From positions 33,541-97,540 of the forward strand of contig JAOTOM010002299.1 in assembly GCA_034440615.1 (NCBI GenBank): 64,000 bases of DNA, given 5' to 3'. This document shows, piece by piece, positions 43,801-55,798 of the stretch; positions within the stretch are counted from its first letter, which is position 1, and the number at the start of each line of letters is the position of its first letter. Under the pieces are notes generated by a model, which was not told the DNA's origin, ran no database searches, and saw nothing but the letters and a program-made list of their open reading frames with translations. This stretch comes from Ashinkailepas kermadecensis (lineage: Eukaryota > Arthropoda > Thecostraca > Neolepadidae). A program made the translations under genes and the position numbers.

Positions 43801-44734
43801 CTTTTTAGGCTCTTAGTATGGTTCCCGAATGGGAACATGATTTCATATTAATGTCTTGTTTGTTCTTGGCATGGTATATAATTTACGCAAAGCGCAATAG
43901 CAAGAATCTTTTTTTTCGCTGAAAACCGAGCCATACCAGGGTATAAATAAGCAAATGTAGAAAAATACGTCAGTGCCAAAACAAACCAATATCTTTATGC
44001 TTTATCGACGAGAAGCATCTTCCCGCTGGCCTCTAGATTGTAGCGAGCTGGTGGGGCTCGTGCGGAGCATATCTTAAAGATATCTCCCATTGATCAACCC
44101 ACTTCTTTGTTCACCAAGTTTAACTGAATATAGTTAGGTTCATCACTACTGTTAGTCATTCCCACCAGCTTGATCTCATAAAGAAACTTAAACGATCATT
44201 TCTCAGTCCCAGGACAACAATTTCGTGAAGGTGACAACGAGAAGTGGATTGAATTGGTTTTCTGATCGTTATCTTAGGGATTTATTAATTTTTTTTCTTC
44301 ATAACATTTGGTGCTGGCTGCAAGGCACTTGGCACAGAAGCTAACATAATAAATACTCCGCGAATAAATTCACGGCAAGAACAAGCATTGAACAACCATG
44401 CATCAATGGCAATGCAACAATGTAACAATGACAATGCATAAATAATGCAAAACCTTCGAATTCCACGCCGTCACGCCCATGGTTATCGCTGTGCTGTACC
44501 GTTTTGTAAATTATGTCGTTGAGAAGGTACTGAAGCTGGGAAGCTCTAATCATGCAGGATGTAATCACAGAAGACAACTTTGTAGGAAGAAAATACATTT
44601 TAAAACATCATTCCTCCCATTTAATATGGGGCATCGGTGTTGTTTTGTATGCTTGTGAGGGGAATTTACCCCCGCAATGTTGGCTTTGCTCCATGGGCGT
44701 AAGTTCTGAAAATTATTGAGAGACCAGTGACACA
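43801..44734. other. No recognisable feature
   Basis: AT-rich. The short minus-strand frames at 44341-44598 and 44565-44750 have no support. Confidence 0.4.
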
Positions 44735-45290
44735 CCCATATTTGCGTCAAGGGGAGGGGGCAAACGTATTTGGAGGGGGTCCAACTACTGAATAAAGTCT
44801 TCCGATTTCGACCACTATTTTGTCAAAGGGGAACTTTTTAAATAAAATAATTAGTGATTAACTGAATTATCCTGTGGAGGGGCCTAATCTACCACTATCG
44901 TTTCCGATTCGTCGGATTTCAACCCTAGCTCCCACAACCTGTTCAAACGTATTCTTTTGGTATTCCTTGATAAGTCACCTCGCACTGCTGAAATTACACC
45001 TGCACAAATCACTTCAAAATGTAAAATTTTCCAATTTCAGACATTCCAGTTCATAGTGCCCGGTCGCCACGACGCCAACGTTAGTGCACGTGCACATCCA
45101 TCTTGCGCGTTCGGCGCATTCGCCACACTTCGTGCGATGCTCCGGATTCTGCTGGGCCTCCTACGCTTTGTTAATTGCTGTCACATGATAGACTTACGCC
45201 ATATCTGACGTGATAAAATGCTTCGTATGGGCGTTCGCTGCGAAAATTAGATTAATTAAATTCGATCATTAGTTCCCTTCTTACCATATT
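44735..45290 (+). mobile_element. Dispersed repeat family A, copy 4 (most complete)
   Basis: Runs uninterrupted from GCGTCAAGGGGAGGGGGC through GTATTTGGAGGGGGTCC, GATTTCGACCACTATTTTG, TGTGGAGGGGCC, TATCGTTTCCGATTCGTCGG, TGGTATTCCTTGATAAGTCA, AAATGTAAAATTTTCC, CCCGGTCGCCACGACGCC, GCGCATTCGCCACACTTCG, GGGCCTCCTACGCTTTG, GCTGTCACATGATAG and CGAAAATTAGATTAATTAAA. It serves as the reference that reveals the interruption in copy 1. Confidence 0.8.
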
Positions 45291-45454
45291 TTATGGTGAA
45301 GAAATGCGGATACCCGCTGAGCTTTGATGCACCTCATATCTTTGATTAAACATGCTTCCAGGTTGGCTACCGAAACGAAGCCCTGCCTGAGTGTACTTCT
45401 TTGGACCCGTTTCGTATTTCTTCGTCTACGGATGTGTCCTAAGGCTCCAATTCA

Positions 45455-47300
45455 TTTTTGTTAGAGGCCCAACGCATTTTCGAAACCCCTGCTCGTTTTA
45501 GGGTTTTGTTGCTTTTTTTGCGCACCGAATATTTTTTTTTAGTTGTCGGGGCGCTTTCAAAGATCTCGATGTGTTTACTTAGTGCCCGATATTTTTTTTC
45601 GTTTTGGGATCATGTTGCTTTTTGCGGCCCCAGCCTCTTTTCAGGCCCTTGTGCGGTCATATGGCCCCTGTGTGCCTTGAGAGCTTCCGGTGTTTTTTTT
45701 GTTGTTTTTTTAGTGTTCCCGGTATATATAGTTATGGCTACAACGCATGTTTTCGGACCCTGCCGCTTTTTACGAGACTGCGCTTTGAAGGGCCAGTCAC
45801 ATTTTCGGTCCCCGTTGTGCTCTTAGGGTCCCGCTGTGTTTATTTGTGGCTTCTGACGCACTTTTGTGGGGCCCCAGTACGATTTTGAGGCTTCGGTGCG
45901 ATTTTTATGGGTCCCAGCGCGACTTATCGCGCCCAGGCGCGTGGTTCCGGGACCCAACGCCAATTATCTGGGCTCAACGCGATTTTTGTGGATCTCTTCT
46001 GAATTTTCTTTAACTTCCGAATCCTGCCCTGATTTTTCGAGTCCCTGGTGCCATGTTTTTGTATCTCACCTCGATTTTCTTCGAGCTCCGGTATGTTTTT
46101 CGATGCCGTACGCGATTTGTCAAGGCATCTGATGACATGTTCGGTGCTCCAGAACCATTGTCCTGACCCGGACTTTTTTGCAATCCCTCCTGATTTTGGA
46201 GGGCTCCGGCTTTATTCTTCGGATACCGATGGGACTTTGGGGGCACACGGTGCCTATGTGGGGCCATAGACGTCAATTGTTGGCAGCCCCGACGTTAATT
46301 TTTGATGCCCAGACCAAATTTTTGGTACTACCGATGGATCCGAGCGCGAAATTTTTGGTACTACCGAATTGTGGGTCCGAGCGCGAAATTTGGTTGGACC
46401 GGTTCGAGTTTGCGGGGCGCGTTGTACTTAGCTGTGACCCCAACGCGATCTTGGCGGTTCCTGTTGCAGATTTTCGTGCCTCGGAGCGAGTTTTCTTGGG
46501 CCGGACGTATTTACTTTGAGCCCCTACGCGAATTCTGGTGGACCGACGCGAATTTTTGTGGTCCCAGCGCGACTTTTGGGGGCCTCGGCTCGGTTCTTGG
46601 GAGCATATCCCTCTTAGGAGGGAGGGGCCATTTGCCCCTTTGATATTGACTGCGGCCACCGAAGGAGTTCTATTTTTTTCTATAGGTCCTTACGTGATAT
46701 TTTTGGGTCCTGGTACGATTCTTCGGTCTCCAGGTGCGATTTTTTTCGGTGCCCTGACACGTTTTTTTCCAGTGCCCAAAGGGGTTTTGCGGGGACTTTG
46801 ACTCGATTTTCTTGGGTGCAGAATGACATTCCGGTTGATAATTGATTTTTGGGGCAGCAGCAACCTTTGGGGTCCAAGCGCGACTTCTTTGGTCCCCAGT
46901 GAGATTTTCGAAGGTTGCAACGCGACTTTTTTAGTCCAATGTAATCTTTTGTGTCCCGACGTCATTTGCTTGGATCCCTAGCGCGAGTTTTAGCGACCTC
47001 GACACTCTATGGGTGTCCAATACGTTTTGGATGCTTTTAGTGTCATTGTTGGGGCCCAAGAGTGATTATTCATGTCCGGATTGTTTTTCGTTGCCCCGGC
47101 TTCATTTGTGTCTAAATGATACTGTTGGGGAACGGTACGACTTATCGTGCCCCTAGCGTGATTTTCATGATCCGGGCGTGCATTTTTGGTACCCATAGGC
47201 TCAGCGAGATCTTCAGGGGCCCCGGCCGGATCTTTTTGGGCCCATGTCGTGATTTTCAAGTACCCCGGCACGACTCCTGCTATTTCAGATGCTTCTAGCA
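45455..47300 (+). repeat. Degenerate 25-30-bp array, GGGCCCC-GCGCGATTTTT type
   Basis: About 65-70 loosely conserved units resembling GGGTCCCAGCGCGATTTTTG, each with a G/C-rich word, a CGCGA- or ACGA-type core and a run of four to eight T. An internal block with CCCTCTTAGGAGGGAGGGGC near 46610-46640 resembles the end of the fragment at 51140-51275. Multiple frames stay open (up to 128 codons) without recognisable protein. Confidence 0.75.
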
Positions 47301-48245
47301 AATCATAGACCTCCTCTCGCGTCTTAGGGGTCTCGTCTCATTTCCTGGAGCTTCTTTACCGGTTTTGGACGTCTTCTCGTCCGTCCTACCCTCCTCCATA
47401 TTCAATGGTCCTCCTCTCCCGTTTTGGAGGACCTCCTCCCACATCCTGGGGCCCCTTTAACATGGCATGGGACTTCCTCTCATGTTCCAGGGGCATCCTC
47501 TGCCAAATTAGGGGCCTCCTGCCACGCCTCGTGGGCCTCCTCCTTTGTCCTCGCAAAGCTTACCCGTCTTGAGGGATCTTCCATTTTGGAAACCTCGCCT
47601 CCTTGCATACCTGCTACCTACCACTCCCATTTTAAGGGCCTTCTCTCATTTCCTGGGAATTCCTTCCGGTCGTCGGGGCCTCATTCGGCCCTGGAGACCT
47701 CCTACTCCATCTCGAGGGACTCCTCTCAAGTCCGGCAGGGGCCTCCTTTTTTCTTTTTGAGGATTTCTTTTTCAAATTATGGGCCTCCTCTCACGTCTTC
47801 GGGGCCTCCTGTTCCGCGTTTTGATTCTATCTTTTCCCATTTTAAGGTTGTCCTCTTATTTCCTGGTGGACTCCTGTTCTCTCTTAGGTGGCTCCTCTTC
47901 CAAATTACACGCAACCTTTCCTATCTCAGTTACCTTGTCATTTCCTGGGGACCTTCTTACCCGTCTTGAAGCCTTCTTTCTCGCCTGGGAGCATCCCTCT
48001 TATCTAATGGCCATTCTCTCCTATTTTAGGGGCTTCCTCGTGCATCATAGGGTCTCTTTCCAATCTTATATCGTCCTCTTCCGAATTAGGTGCTTCTTGC
48101 CACTTTTCTGGATTATCCTTTTCTATCTTGGTGGAACCTTACCCGTTTCGGGAACTGCTTTTATGTTTCCGAAACCTCATCTCATATCCACTGGCTTTCT
48201 CTTCCGTCTTAGGGCCTTCTCTCATTTTCTGAGGTCTCCCTTCCC
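47301..48245 (+). repeat. Degenerate GGGCCTCCT array
   Basis: Irregular units of about 25-35 bp with GGGGCCTCCTCTCACGTCTT-, TTTCCTGGGG- and CAAATTAGGG-like words. It bridges the preceding array and the homogeneous 21-bp array. Frames of 181 and 217 codons on the plus strand follow the repeat. Confidence 0.7.
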
Positions 48246-50000
48246 GTATTGGGGCCTCCTTTGCAATCCTGGGGGCCTCCTTTGCAATCCTGAGGGCCTC
48301 CTTTGTAATCATGGGGGCCTCCTTTGCATTCCTCGGGCATCCTTTGCAATCCGGGGGGGCTCCTTTGCAATCCTGGGGCCTCCTTTGCAATCCTGGGGGC
48401 CTCCTTTTCAATCCTGGGGGCCTCCTTTGTAATCATGGAGGCCTCCTTTGCAATCCTGGGGGCCTCTTTGCAATCCTGGGGGCCTACTTTGCAATCCTGG
48501 GGCCTCCTTTGCAATCCTGGGGCCTGCTTTGCATTCCCGGGGGCCTCCTTTGCAATCCTGGAGTCCTCCTTTGTAATCCTGGTGGCCTCCTTTGTAATCC
48601 TGGGGCGTCCTTTGTAATCCTGGGGGCCTCCTTTGTAATCCTGGAGGCCTCCTTTGTAATCCTGGGGCCTCCTTTGCATTCCCGGGGGCCTCCTTTGCAA
48701 TCCTGGAGTCCTCCTTTGTAATCCTGGTGGCCTCCTTTGTAATCCTGGGGCGTCCTTTGTAATCCTGGGGGCCTCCTTTGTAATCCTGGAGGCCTCCTTT
48801 GCAATCACGGGGGCCTCCTTTGCAATCCTGGAGGCCTCCTTTGCAATCGTGAGGGCCTCCTTTGCATTCCTGGGGGTCTCCTTTGCAATCCTGGAATCCT
48901 CCTTTGCAAACCTGGGGGCCTCCTTTGCAATCCTGGAGTCCTCCTTTGAAATCCTGGTGGCCTCCTTTGCAATCCTGGGAGTCTCTTTTGCAATCCTGGG
49001 GCCTCCTTTTCAATCCTGGGGCCTCCTTTTCAATCCTGGGGCCTCCTATGTAATCCTGGAGGCCTCCTTTGCAATCCTGCGGGCCTTCTTTGCAATCCTG
49101 GGGGCCTCCTTTGTAATCCTGGAGGCCTCCTTTGCAATCGTGAGGGCCTCCTTTGCATTCCTGGGGTCTCCTTTGCAATCCTGGAGTCCTTTGGAAACCT
49201 GGGGGCCTCCTTTGCAATCCTGGGGGCCTCCTTTGCAATCCTGGGGGCCTCCTTTTCAATCCAGGGGGCCTCCTTTGTAATCGTGGAGGCCTCCTTTGCA
49301 ATCCTGGGGGCCTCCTTTGCAATCCTGGAGTCCTCCTTTGAAATCCTGGTGGCCTCCTTTGCAATCCTGGGAGAGTCTTTTGCAATCCTGGGGCCTCATT
49401 TTCAATCCTGGGGGCCTCCTTTTCAATCCTGGGGGCCTCCTTTGTAATCCTGGAGGCCTCCTTTGCAATCGTGAGGGCCTCCTTTGCATTCCTGGGGGCC
49501 TCCTTTGTAATCATGGAGGCCTCCTTTGCAATCCTGGGGCCTCCTTTGCAATCCTGTGGGCCTCCTTTGTAATCCTGGAGGCCTCCTTTGCAATCCTGGA
49601 GGCCTCCTTTTCAATCCTGGGGGCCTCTTTTGTAATCCTGGAGGCCTCCTTTGCAATCCTGGGGGCCTCCTTTGCAATCTTGGGGGCCTCCTTTGTAATC
49701 CTGGAGGCCTCCTTTGCAATCATGAGGGCCTCCTTTGCATTCCTGGGGGTCTCCTTTGCAATCCTGGAGTCCTCCTTTGCAAACCTGGGGGCCTCCTTTG
49801 CAATCCTGGTGGCCTCCTTTGCAATCCTGGGGGCCTCCTTTGCAATCCAGGGGGCCTCCTTTGTAATCATGGAGGCCTCCTTTGCGATCCTGGGGGCCTC
49901 CTTTTCAATCCAGGGGGCCTGCTTTGTAATCCTGGAGGCCTCCTTTGCAATCCTGGGGGCCTCCTTTGCAATCCTGGGGGCATCCTTTGCATTCCTGGGG
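48246..50000 (+). repeat. 21-bp homogeneous minisatellite (about 80 units)
   Basis: Units of 21-22 bp, GGGGGCCTCCTTTGCAATCC plus T, with variants GTAATC, GAAATC, TTCAATC, GCATTC and AGTCCTCC. A run of about seven units starting GCATTCCCGG at 48531 recurs at 48676, giving a 145-bp higher-order period, and the GTGAGGGCCTCCTTTGCATT word recurs near 48849, 49139 and 49469. Since 21 is divisible by three, frames of 288 (plus) and 368 (minus) codons stay open, encoding seven-residue repeats. No start context, promoter or homology supports a gene. Confidence 0.97.
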
Positions 50001-50260
50001 GCCTTCGTGCCAATTGTTGGCACTCTCGTGATTTCTGGGGCCTCCTATCCTCTCCTAGGTGACTCCTTCTTCAAATTAGGGGCCTCCTCTCACGTCTTGG
50101 AGGCCTCCTCTCGTGTCTCGTCGGCCTCATTGCTCACTTTTTTCGTGTGCATTTCCGGATAGGGGCCTCCTCAAATTTCATTGGGGGGGGCGGCGGCGCT
50201 CCCCCTGTTTGACTGCCCCACCTGCTCCTCCGGTGGCGACGCCCTTGGTCCCTGGCACTG
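50001..50260 (+). mobile_element. Right end of the GGGCCTCCT array and inverted terminus
   Basis: After a last degenerate stretch, the tract GGGGGGGGCGGCGGCGCTCC is followed by CCTCCGGTGGCGACGCCC at about 50228-50245. This is an inverted, imperfect match to the CAGTGGCGTCGCCAC terminus at 43694. Confidence 0.5.
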
Positions 50261-50463
50261 CCGGAGGGCCCTGCTAGGAGCCCGTTCCTACTCCTCTACG
50301 TAGATAATTCCCTAGATCCCCAGTGTAGGACAATAAAGTGAGTTCCACCGAGTTCCGCGGATATTTTAACACACAGCGATAACCCAATGCCTTCAAATCG
50401 TGGATCCAATGCCCAAAGTTGAGCATTTTTGCGCTAAATCCTTAAATTTCAGTTGTAGTTTGG

Positions 50464-50667
50464 ATGTGCTGGAGCCGCGCGGCACATCAGTCAGCTGACA
50501 GTCCTCCGCGGCGGCCTTCCGCTGTCGCCACGGTGCATGAGATGGGTGTCAAATTAGCGGAGAGCGAGGCTCTGCTCAATATGAGACGGACGGGTCGGGT
50601 GACGGTGACAGCCTTGTCACCCGACCTGCGCATGTGGAGTATCCAGGTCACTGACGCACACCGGTGA
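50464..50667 (+). CDS. Short open frame with hairpin, unknown
   Basis: A 67-codon frame in CpG-rich DNA with an ordinary composition. A perfect 11-bp stem (GGTCGGGTGAC 50593-50603, GTCACCCGACC 50616-50626) with a 12-base loop lies inside it. No domain or splice support, and the hairpin may be the more meaningful feature. Confidence 0.12.
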   Translation: MCWSRAAHQSADSPPRRPSAVATVHEMGVKLAESEALLNMRRTGRVTVTALSPDLRMWSIQVTDAHR

Positions 50668-51139
50668 GCTTCGTCAATTTGAAGCCATGGGTAGAATAGA
50701 GAGCATTATCTGTGCGGCGCTACACAAGTGTCTATCGTGTTGATCTGAGTAATATCGTGTTTGGTTCAGGCGAAAGAAACTCTTTGGGCATATTGAACAG
50801 GATGAGGGTATTATAAAGACGACAGTTGATATCTTAATTCGGCTTTTGGACTGTAAAAGAGGATCACAACTATCTGGTGATAAATTGAAATAGTGCAAAT
50901 GATACCTGCATAACGTCATAAGACACGAGCTGATTGAATCAGGTTGGACGGCACATGGAACGATATGTCCCCAAGCACGAAGATTGGCTGAATGGCACGT
51001 TGATGGACATACATAAGTGCCAACGAGTGGGCCGTTCACTTCAGCGGGGCGGGGACGTCCTGTCCGTGAGTTCTTCGAACTGAAGTCAACAGATGCGAAG
51101 AGAAACGCGACCGTTAACTGACCAACTGTTTGGCGATCG
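50668..51139. other. No recognisable feature
   Basis: Mixed DNA crossed by a minus-strand frame of 184 codons (50674-51228). The peptide has scattered Cys and Ser and no recognisable domain; its upstream end lies in mobile-element DNA, so I do not call it. Confidence 0.3.
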
Positions 51140-51280
51140 CCCCCGAACGATCTTGGGGGCCCCAGCAGGATTTTTTTGGAGTCTGGCGCAATTTTTTCCG
51201 AACCCCGGCGGGATTCTTGGGGCCCCATAACTTCTCAGGAGGAGGGGCACCTCCCCCTATGCCCCCTCGGTATGCCACTG
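51140..51280 (+). mobile_element. Fragment of the GGGCCCC-GCGATTTT family with its end
   Basis: Units GATCTTGGGGGCCCCAGCAG, GGAGTCTGGCGCAATTTTTT, CCCCGGCGGGATTCTTGG, then GGAGGAGGGGCACCTCCCCC and CCTCGGTATGCCACTGATG. It shows the family's right end (GGTATGCCACTG, the reverse complement of CAGTGGCATACC). Confidence 0.7.
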
Positions 51281-52427
51281 ATGACGTCCCACTCGTACTC
51301 AGCTGAGAGCCTTGTCGACTCGAACTGTAGTGAAGAGGACTAAGTCACACACGCACACACACACCACACACCAGACAATGTAAGTTGAATATAGTGTTGG
51401 CGATTTCGGTGGGATCAGTTGACAGGTAACGTGACTAATTAGATATGTAGGTCATATGTGATTTGCATGTCCACATACACACCTGTGTGCACACATACAT
51501 GCTAATGTTGACATGAGTAGTGTTGCACGATGTATGCGAAATATAGATGCGGCCTTGCACGAATTGTCTGCTAAATTTAGGTACGATATTGATGTTAGGA
51601 TAATTCATTTCTACTATAGTACTGTTACTACTATACACTGTATTAGCCGAGCCTTGATAAGTACAGCAATATCCTATTCATAGCCGCGATCAGCAGCTGC
51701 TGGAATCGACATCCGTCCGTGTATCAATTCACAAACAACCCTAATGCGATGAATTATCCCCCCCCATTCTCACGGGCTACCAGTACTTGGTACGCCAAAA
51801 TAGACAACATAATCGAACTCAGCGCACAGAAGAATCTCAGAAAACACTATATTGTCTCATCTGGCAGGCGCTTCGAATTAAAAGCGACTTTGAAGGTGAT
51901 CTGGCCCACTGTGTAATGCATTGATAGTAGCAACATCAAGAACAGTGGAAAACATAATTGACCATTTATCTCTATAAACACACCTTTGTTCCTTGAAGTT
52001 ATTGGTGCAGAACTACGGGGAGCAGTTGAGATTTGGTGAAGTGGTAGGGGAGGTCAATTAAGGGCGTTGCTAGTCAAACAATAGTTATTGATAGAAGTTG
52101 AAGTCTGTACCGCAAACGTTTTGTTCTTGCACATAAAGCGTAGCATGCACACATGTTATAAGTTACGGTTTTAAGTGCTATTGAAATTAATCATTTATGT
52201 CTGCTATCAATATATATTATTATCATGTATTAACAAAAATGACTTTGCATCCTACAATAAAGTTTTGTTCATGAATAAATGCTGACTTATAATATTAATG
52301 GCACAGATGTAACACATCGGCAAGGTAGTTTTAACGCCGTGTATGTTATAATGTCCCTTAGTGGACGCCGAGTCCCATCTGCTAGATACATTTTTCGTCA
52401 GGTAAAGGCTACCAAGACGTTTATATT
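51281..52427. other. No recognisable feature
   Basis: AT-rich. A short CACACACGCACACA run near 51340-51365 is the only repeat seen. Confidence 0.4.
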
Positions 52428-52612
52428 TCATCCGGTATCTGGCAAGCACGATAGGGGAGGAGAGAGACGGCGGCCGGCAGACAAAGAAAGTGGTCTACCG
52501 AACAGGCATACAGAGGACATACACACATGACTCGTGACAGTACATTTGGAGGGAGCTCTTTGAGGTCCTGGCCTCCGGACACCACTCGCAACATGAAGGC
52601 GAAGCGGAGGAC

Positions 52613-52771
52613 CTAGCGTCCAGGGCGAGCCGTGGGTGTCCGGGCTCCACCTTGTTTGTGTAGGTAAATCGTGAAGCCAAAAGCTTCGAAAACCAGAGGG
52701 AAGAAAAACCAGACTGCTTGTAGACCTTGAAGGTGAAAAAAAACAAGAGCGATCCAAAGGGCAGCCATCAT
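52613..52771 (-). CDS. Signal-peptide-like open frame, unknown
   Basis: Within a 142-codon minus-strand frame (53041-52613), an internal Met pair at 52771 starts a hydrophobic sequence (MMAALWIALVFFHLQGLQA) resembling a signal peptide with a possible cut after QA, followed by a Phe-rich stretch and a stop 52 codons on. An AAG|GTGGAG word near 52648 could be a donor. Upstream residues are not hydrophobic. An overlapping minus frame at 52428-52781 is also open. Evidence is weak. Confidence 0.18.
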   Translation of the reverse strand: MMAALWIALVFFHLQGLQAVWFFFPLVFEAFGFTIYLHKQGGARTPTARPGR

Positions 52772-52781
52772 TTTTTTCCAA

Positions 52782-54479
52782 CTTCGATCGGTCCCTGTCT
52801 GCCTATTGTATGATAATCCATATGTTTGGGTCAGACGAGAGCTGAGAGGAAATTGGCGTTTGACTTGACCAAATCCGACTTCAACTGGCCATCTCGTGAC
52901 TAACGCTTGGCGTGCCGGCAACGTGTCGACTGGAAAAACGGTTGAGGTTAAAGGTGGCTCCTGACCACTTTCTGTACCTGTTATGGATATGTCACACTTC
53001 GACCGCGTTCCAGGTGATATCGACAGGGGATAACACACCATGGTCTCATCCTAAGGTTCTGTCCTAGGTGCGATCTATGGCTGGGATTATTTATTCTCCA
53101 TTTTCAGGTTGATTTTTTACAAAAGAAGGATAAAGATAATTTGTCTTGAAAAAAATTAACTAAAGAATGAAGTCTCTTGAAGGTAAAGAGCTTCTAATCT
53201 TTCTATAACTAGGCACCCGATTGTAAAATGTATGTCATATTGGTAAGTAGCATGTGCGAGTGCAGCTTCATACACTTCGATTTTACCGAACTGTTTAATT
53301 GTTATAAATATGGCCTCATGACCTAGCTTTGAGGACAAAGTGGAGAAAAATGGCTAGTGATTCAGGTCGAAGTTACCAAAAATGAAATGTGTGTTAATTA
53401 AATTCAGGTAAAGAAAATCATTGCTTGAATATCACAATGCTACATTGGGGCCCACTCATATTGTAGGAAACGTCTTCTTCGGGGATTGCCGAAGGAGATT
53501 GGCAGACACCCACAAAACATGAACATAATTGTTTCATGTTGATATGATGTCCGTGTCAGTCTACAGCTTTTACTTGTTATAAATAACATCATTGGCATCA
53601 TTGCCACCATTACCATCACTATGATTATCCGACTCAAAAGAACTCTCGTAGATTCCAAATCGGTACAGATTTATACCCATCTAGAATCCTGTGCCAGTAC
53701 CCGTGTGCTGCACCTGTGCGAACTTGCATGGTAACGGCAAACTGAGTTTTATGTGACGTGAAGCATGGTAGCATTCATTGGTGTCGATGTGTAGACAAAG
53801 AATTGTGGAGGAAAGGAGATTCAGTCCAAGATAACCCGCCTATATCCAAACCTGACTGGAATTGCGAATTGCAGTATTTTGGTTTCGGAAAGTTCATTTT
53901 GTGGGACTCTTCATGTATAAGTACACGGAACGTTGATAGCAGAGGCATTGGTCCGCCAACTTGAAATTGAGTAGCATAGGGGCCGATGTTAACCCTCACA
54001 TTACGACGTTTCTGTGATAATGTCGTTCAAGAAGGGGTCAAGTCCACTCCATGATCCTCGGAACTAAGCATGCTAGGGTAAAAACGGCGTAATAACGGCG
54101 TTGGAAAGTCTGTTCAACTTAAGGTTCGATAATGTTTTACAAACATCGTCAGGTTCCACATAGGGTTAGATTTGTACCTTCTGAATTATGGCTGTGGAGA
54201 GGGCAATTCTTGAATAATCGAATATGGAAGGGATATTTCCTTTCAAATATATATCAGTAGTTAAGTTTCCACTTTCAATAAATCTAGAGCACTTTGTCAC
54301 CGAACAATCCATGGTCAAACAGTACCATGCAACCGCCAAATTAGAAAAATCAGATCATAATTTTCTGGAGAGAATAAAGTTATCGATGCCAAACATTCGA
54401 AAGCCGGTTGTTATTCCAACCCTGTATATCCAGACGAAAATCCCGACTGCCACATATTGGCGTCCGACTCGGCTCACAT
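52782..54479. other. No supported gene
   Basis: Mostly AT-rich unique DNA with short frames only and no repeats noticed. Confidence 0.4.
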
Positions 54480-54905
54480 CGTGGTGAACGAGGAATGTGT
54501 CACACCACGTGAAAGCCCAGAGTGTTGGCTACCCCTACAATGTCCGTACGATCGAGTCAATGTGCTGCACGTGAGCGACACCGATGTGATTGGAGAACGG
54601 GTTGCGCCCGAATACTCCGTCGTCAATTGGTTTAGCATGTAAAACGGGGATTTTTAAGTCGGAATATGATCAATTTTCGTGCGCCGAATCTGCTCGGTTT
54701 CAAGCGGCATAGCTCGCAAACCAATGGACCGATGGACACCAAACCACTGCACAGCCAAGACCACTGGACTGACACCACGGCACAGCCAAGACAATCTCGA
54801 AGCGTGGCAGTGCACACATTTTTGCCGCACGTGGCACGTGCACCCGGAGGAAGGGTGTAAATAATAAGCGACCGTTTTCATAGTTTTTCACGATTGGATC
54901 TGGTA
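54480..54905 (+). mobile_element. Composite element body (family C), solo fragment
   Basis: Matches 60860-61220 in the same orientation: GTGAAAGCCCAGAGTGTTGG, ATCGAGTCAATGTGCTGCAC, GAGAACGGG, AGCATGTAAAACGGGGA, AACCAATGGACCGATGGACA and TTTTTCACGATTGGATCTGG. The satellites of the full element are absent. A direct CACAGCCAAGACCACTGGAC / CACAGCCAAGACAAT duplication lies near 54750-54795. Confidence 0.75.
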
Positions 54906-54998
54906 CTGTGAAACGGATAAAAGTCACGGTACGCCGTTGTTTGCATTACCCAGGTCCATGTACTGGCTAGACTTTTCCCTTTGACCATCGGCACCTAC

Positions 54999-55082
54999 CG
55001 TGTGCCAGGGGTCAGCCATCGCGACGAGAGTGACAAGTGTCGTGACCAGCAAAACAAGCTCTGCTTTCCACCCCATCAGCAT
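54999..55082 (-). CDS. Candidate first coding exon of a secreted protein
   Basis: Minus-strand ATG at 55082 (a second in-frame ATG at 55076) starts MLMGWKAELVLLVTTLVTLV, then AMA, a textbook signal peptide with a probable cleavage after AMA, followed by Asp-Pro-Trp. The codons run to ACG|GTAGGT (donor GT at 54998-54997), giving a 28-codon exon ending in phase 0. The frame stays open beyond this donor to 54924, with another weaker GT later, so the exact end is uncertain. The mature protein is not recognisable from the few residues present, and no downstream exon is identified in the family C DNA to its left. Confidence 0.35.
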
Positions 55083-55219
55083 CTCGGTTGGACAACATTT
55101 TGGATACAAAGTAGTATACACGCATAGCTTAAACGGTTGTGATTCATACGATACCTTTAAATTTTGCAAATCGAAGCAACTTTCTCTACAATCAAGGCTG
55201 CCCTGAAGCATTACCAAAC

Positions 55220-55790
55220 ATCATTTTCCGCCTTCTCAACCGGCTCATTGCATAGATGAATCAGTGGGTTTTCTTGAGCGAACTTCATGGGTTGAAAATT
55301 ATACAGGTCGCACGTGCTACCACGCTAGTCAATCTACCGTGGGAAGGATTTTATATAAGTGATTATAACTTATGGTGTATGCAGGGCAGTACAGCTGTGT
55401 TATTGCGTGTATGAAAATGAAGTTAGGAAAGAGCAGGGTTAGGTCAGATCAAATCAGGTCTGCTTTGGTAAGGCCATGCTAGGCTAGGGAATGTTAGGGT
55501 AAGGACGACTATATAAAGTAACCAAATGCCCATATTAAGCAAAATAGAGCCACACATCGTTGTGATATATGTATGGCATGACCATTCTTCCGAGACAGAG
55601 TACATATAAAGAGCCATCTTACGCACAGGATTTGTAGTGTATATGTTTTATGTATCAGGCCGTATACCAATATTGACGAAGTATTTTAATCATCACTCAA
55701 TCTCTGGTATCGGTCATATTTACATACGAACATGAGAAGCAGGGTATGGAGTGTAGGGCAAAAGAGCAGCGTAGGTCAATTTAATGGACA
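55220..55790. other. No recognisable feature
   Basis: AT-rich unique DNA leading into the TTAGG-like block. Short frames only. Confidence 0.4.
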
Positions 55791-55798
55791 GGGTAGGA

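Noticed and set aside
48408..49514. 368-codon minus-strand open frame
   Set aside because: It is produced by the 21-bp array, whose unit is seven codons and lacks stop words. The opposite strand is open too, and the peptide is a pure seven-residue repeat.
50674..51228. 184-codon minus-strand frame
   Set aside because: It begins inside a mobile-element fragment and shows no recognisable domain or splice structure.
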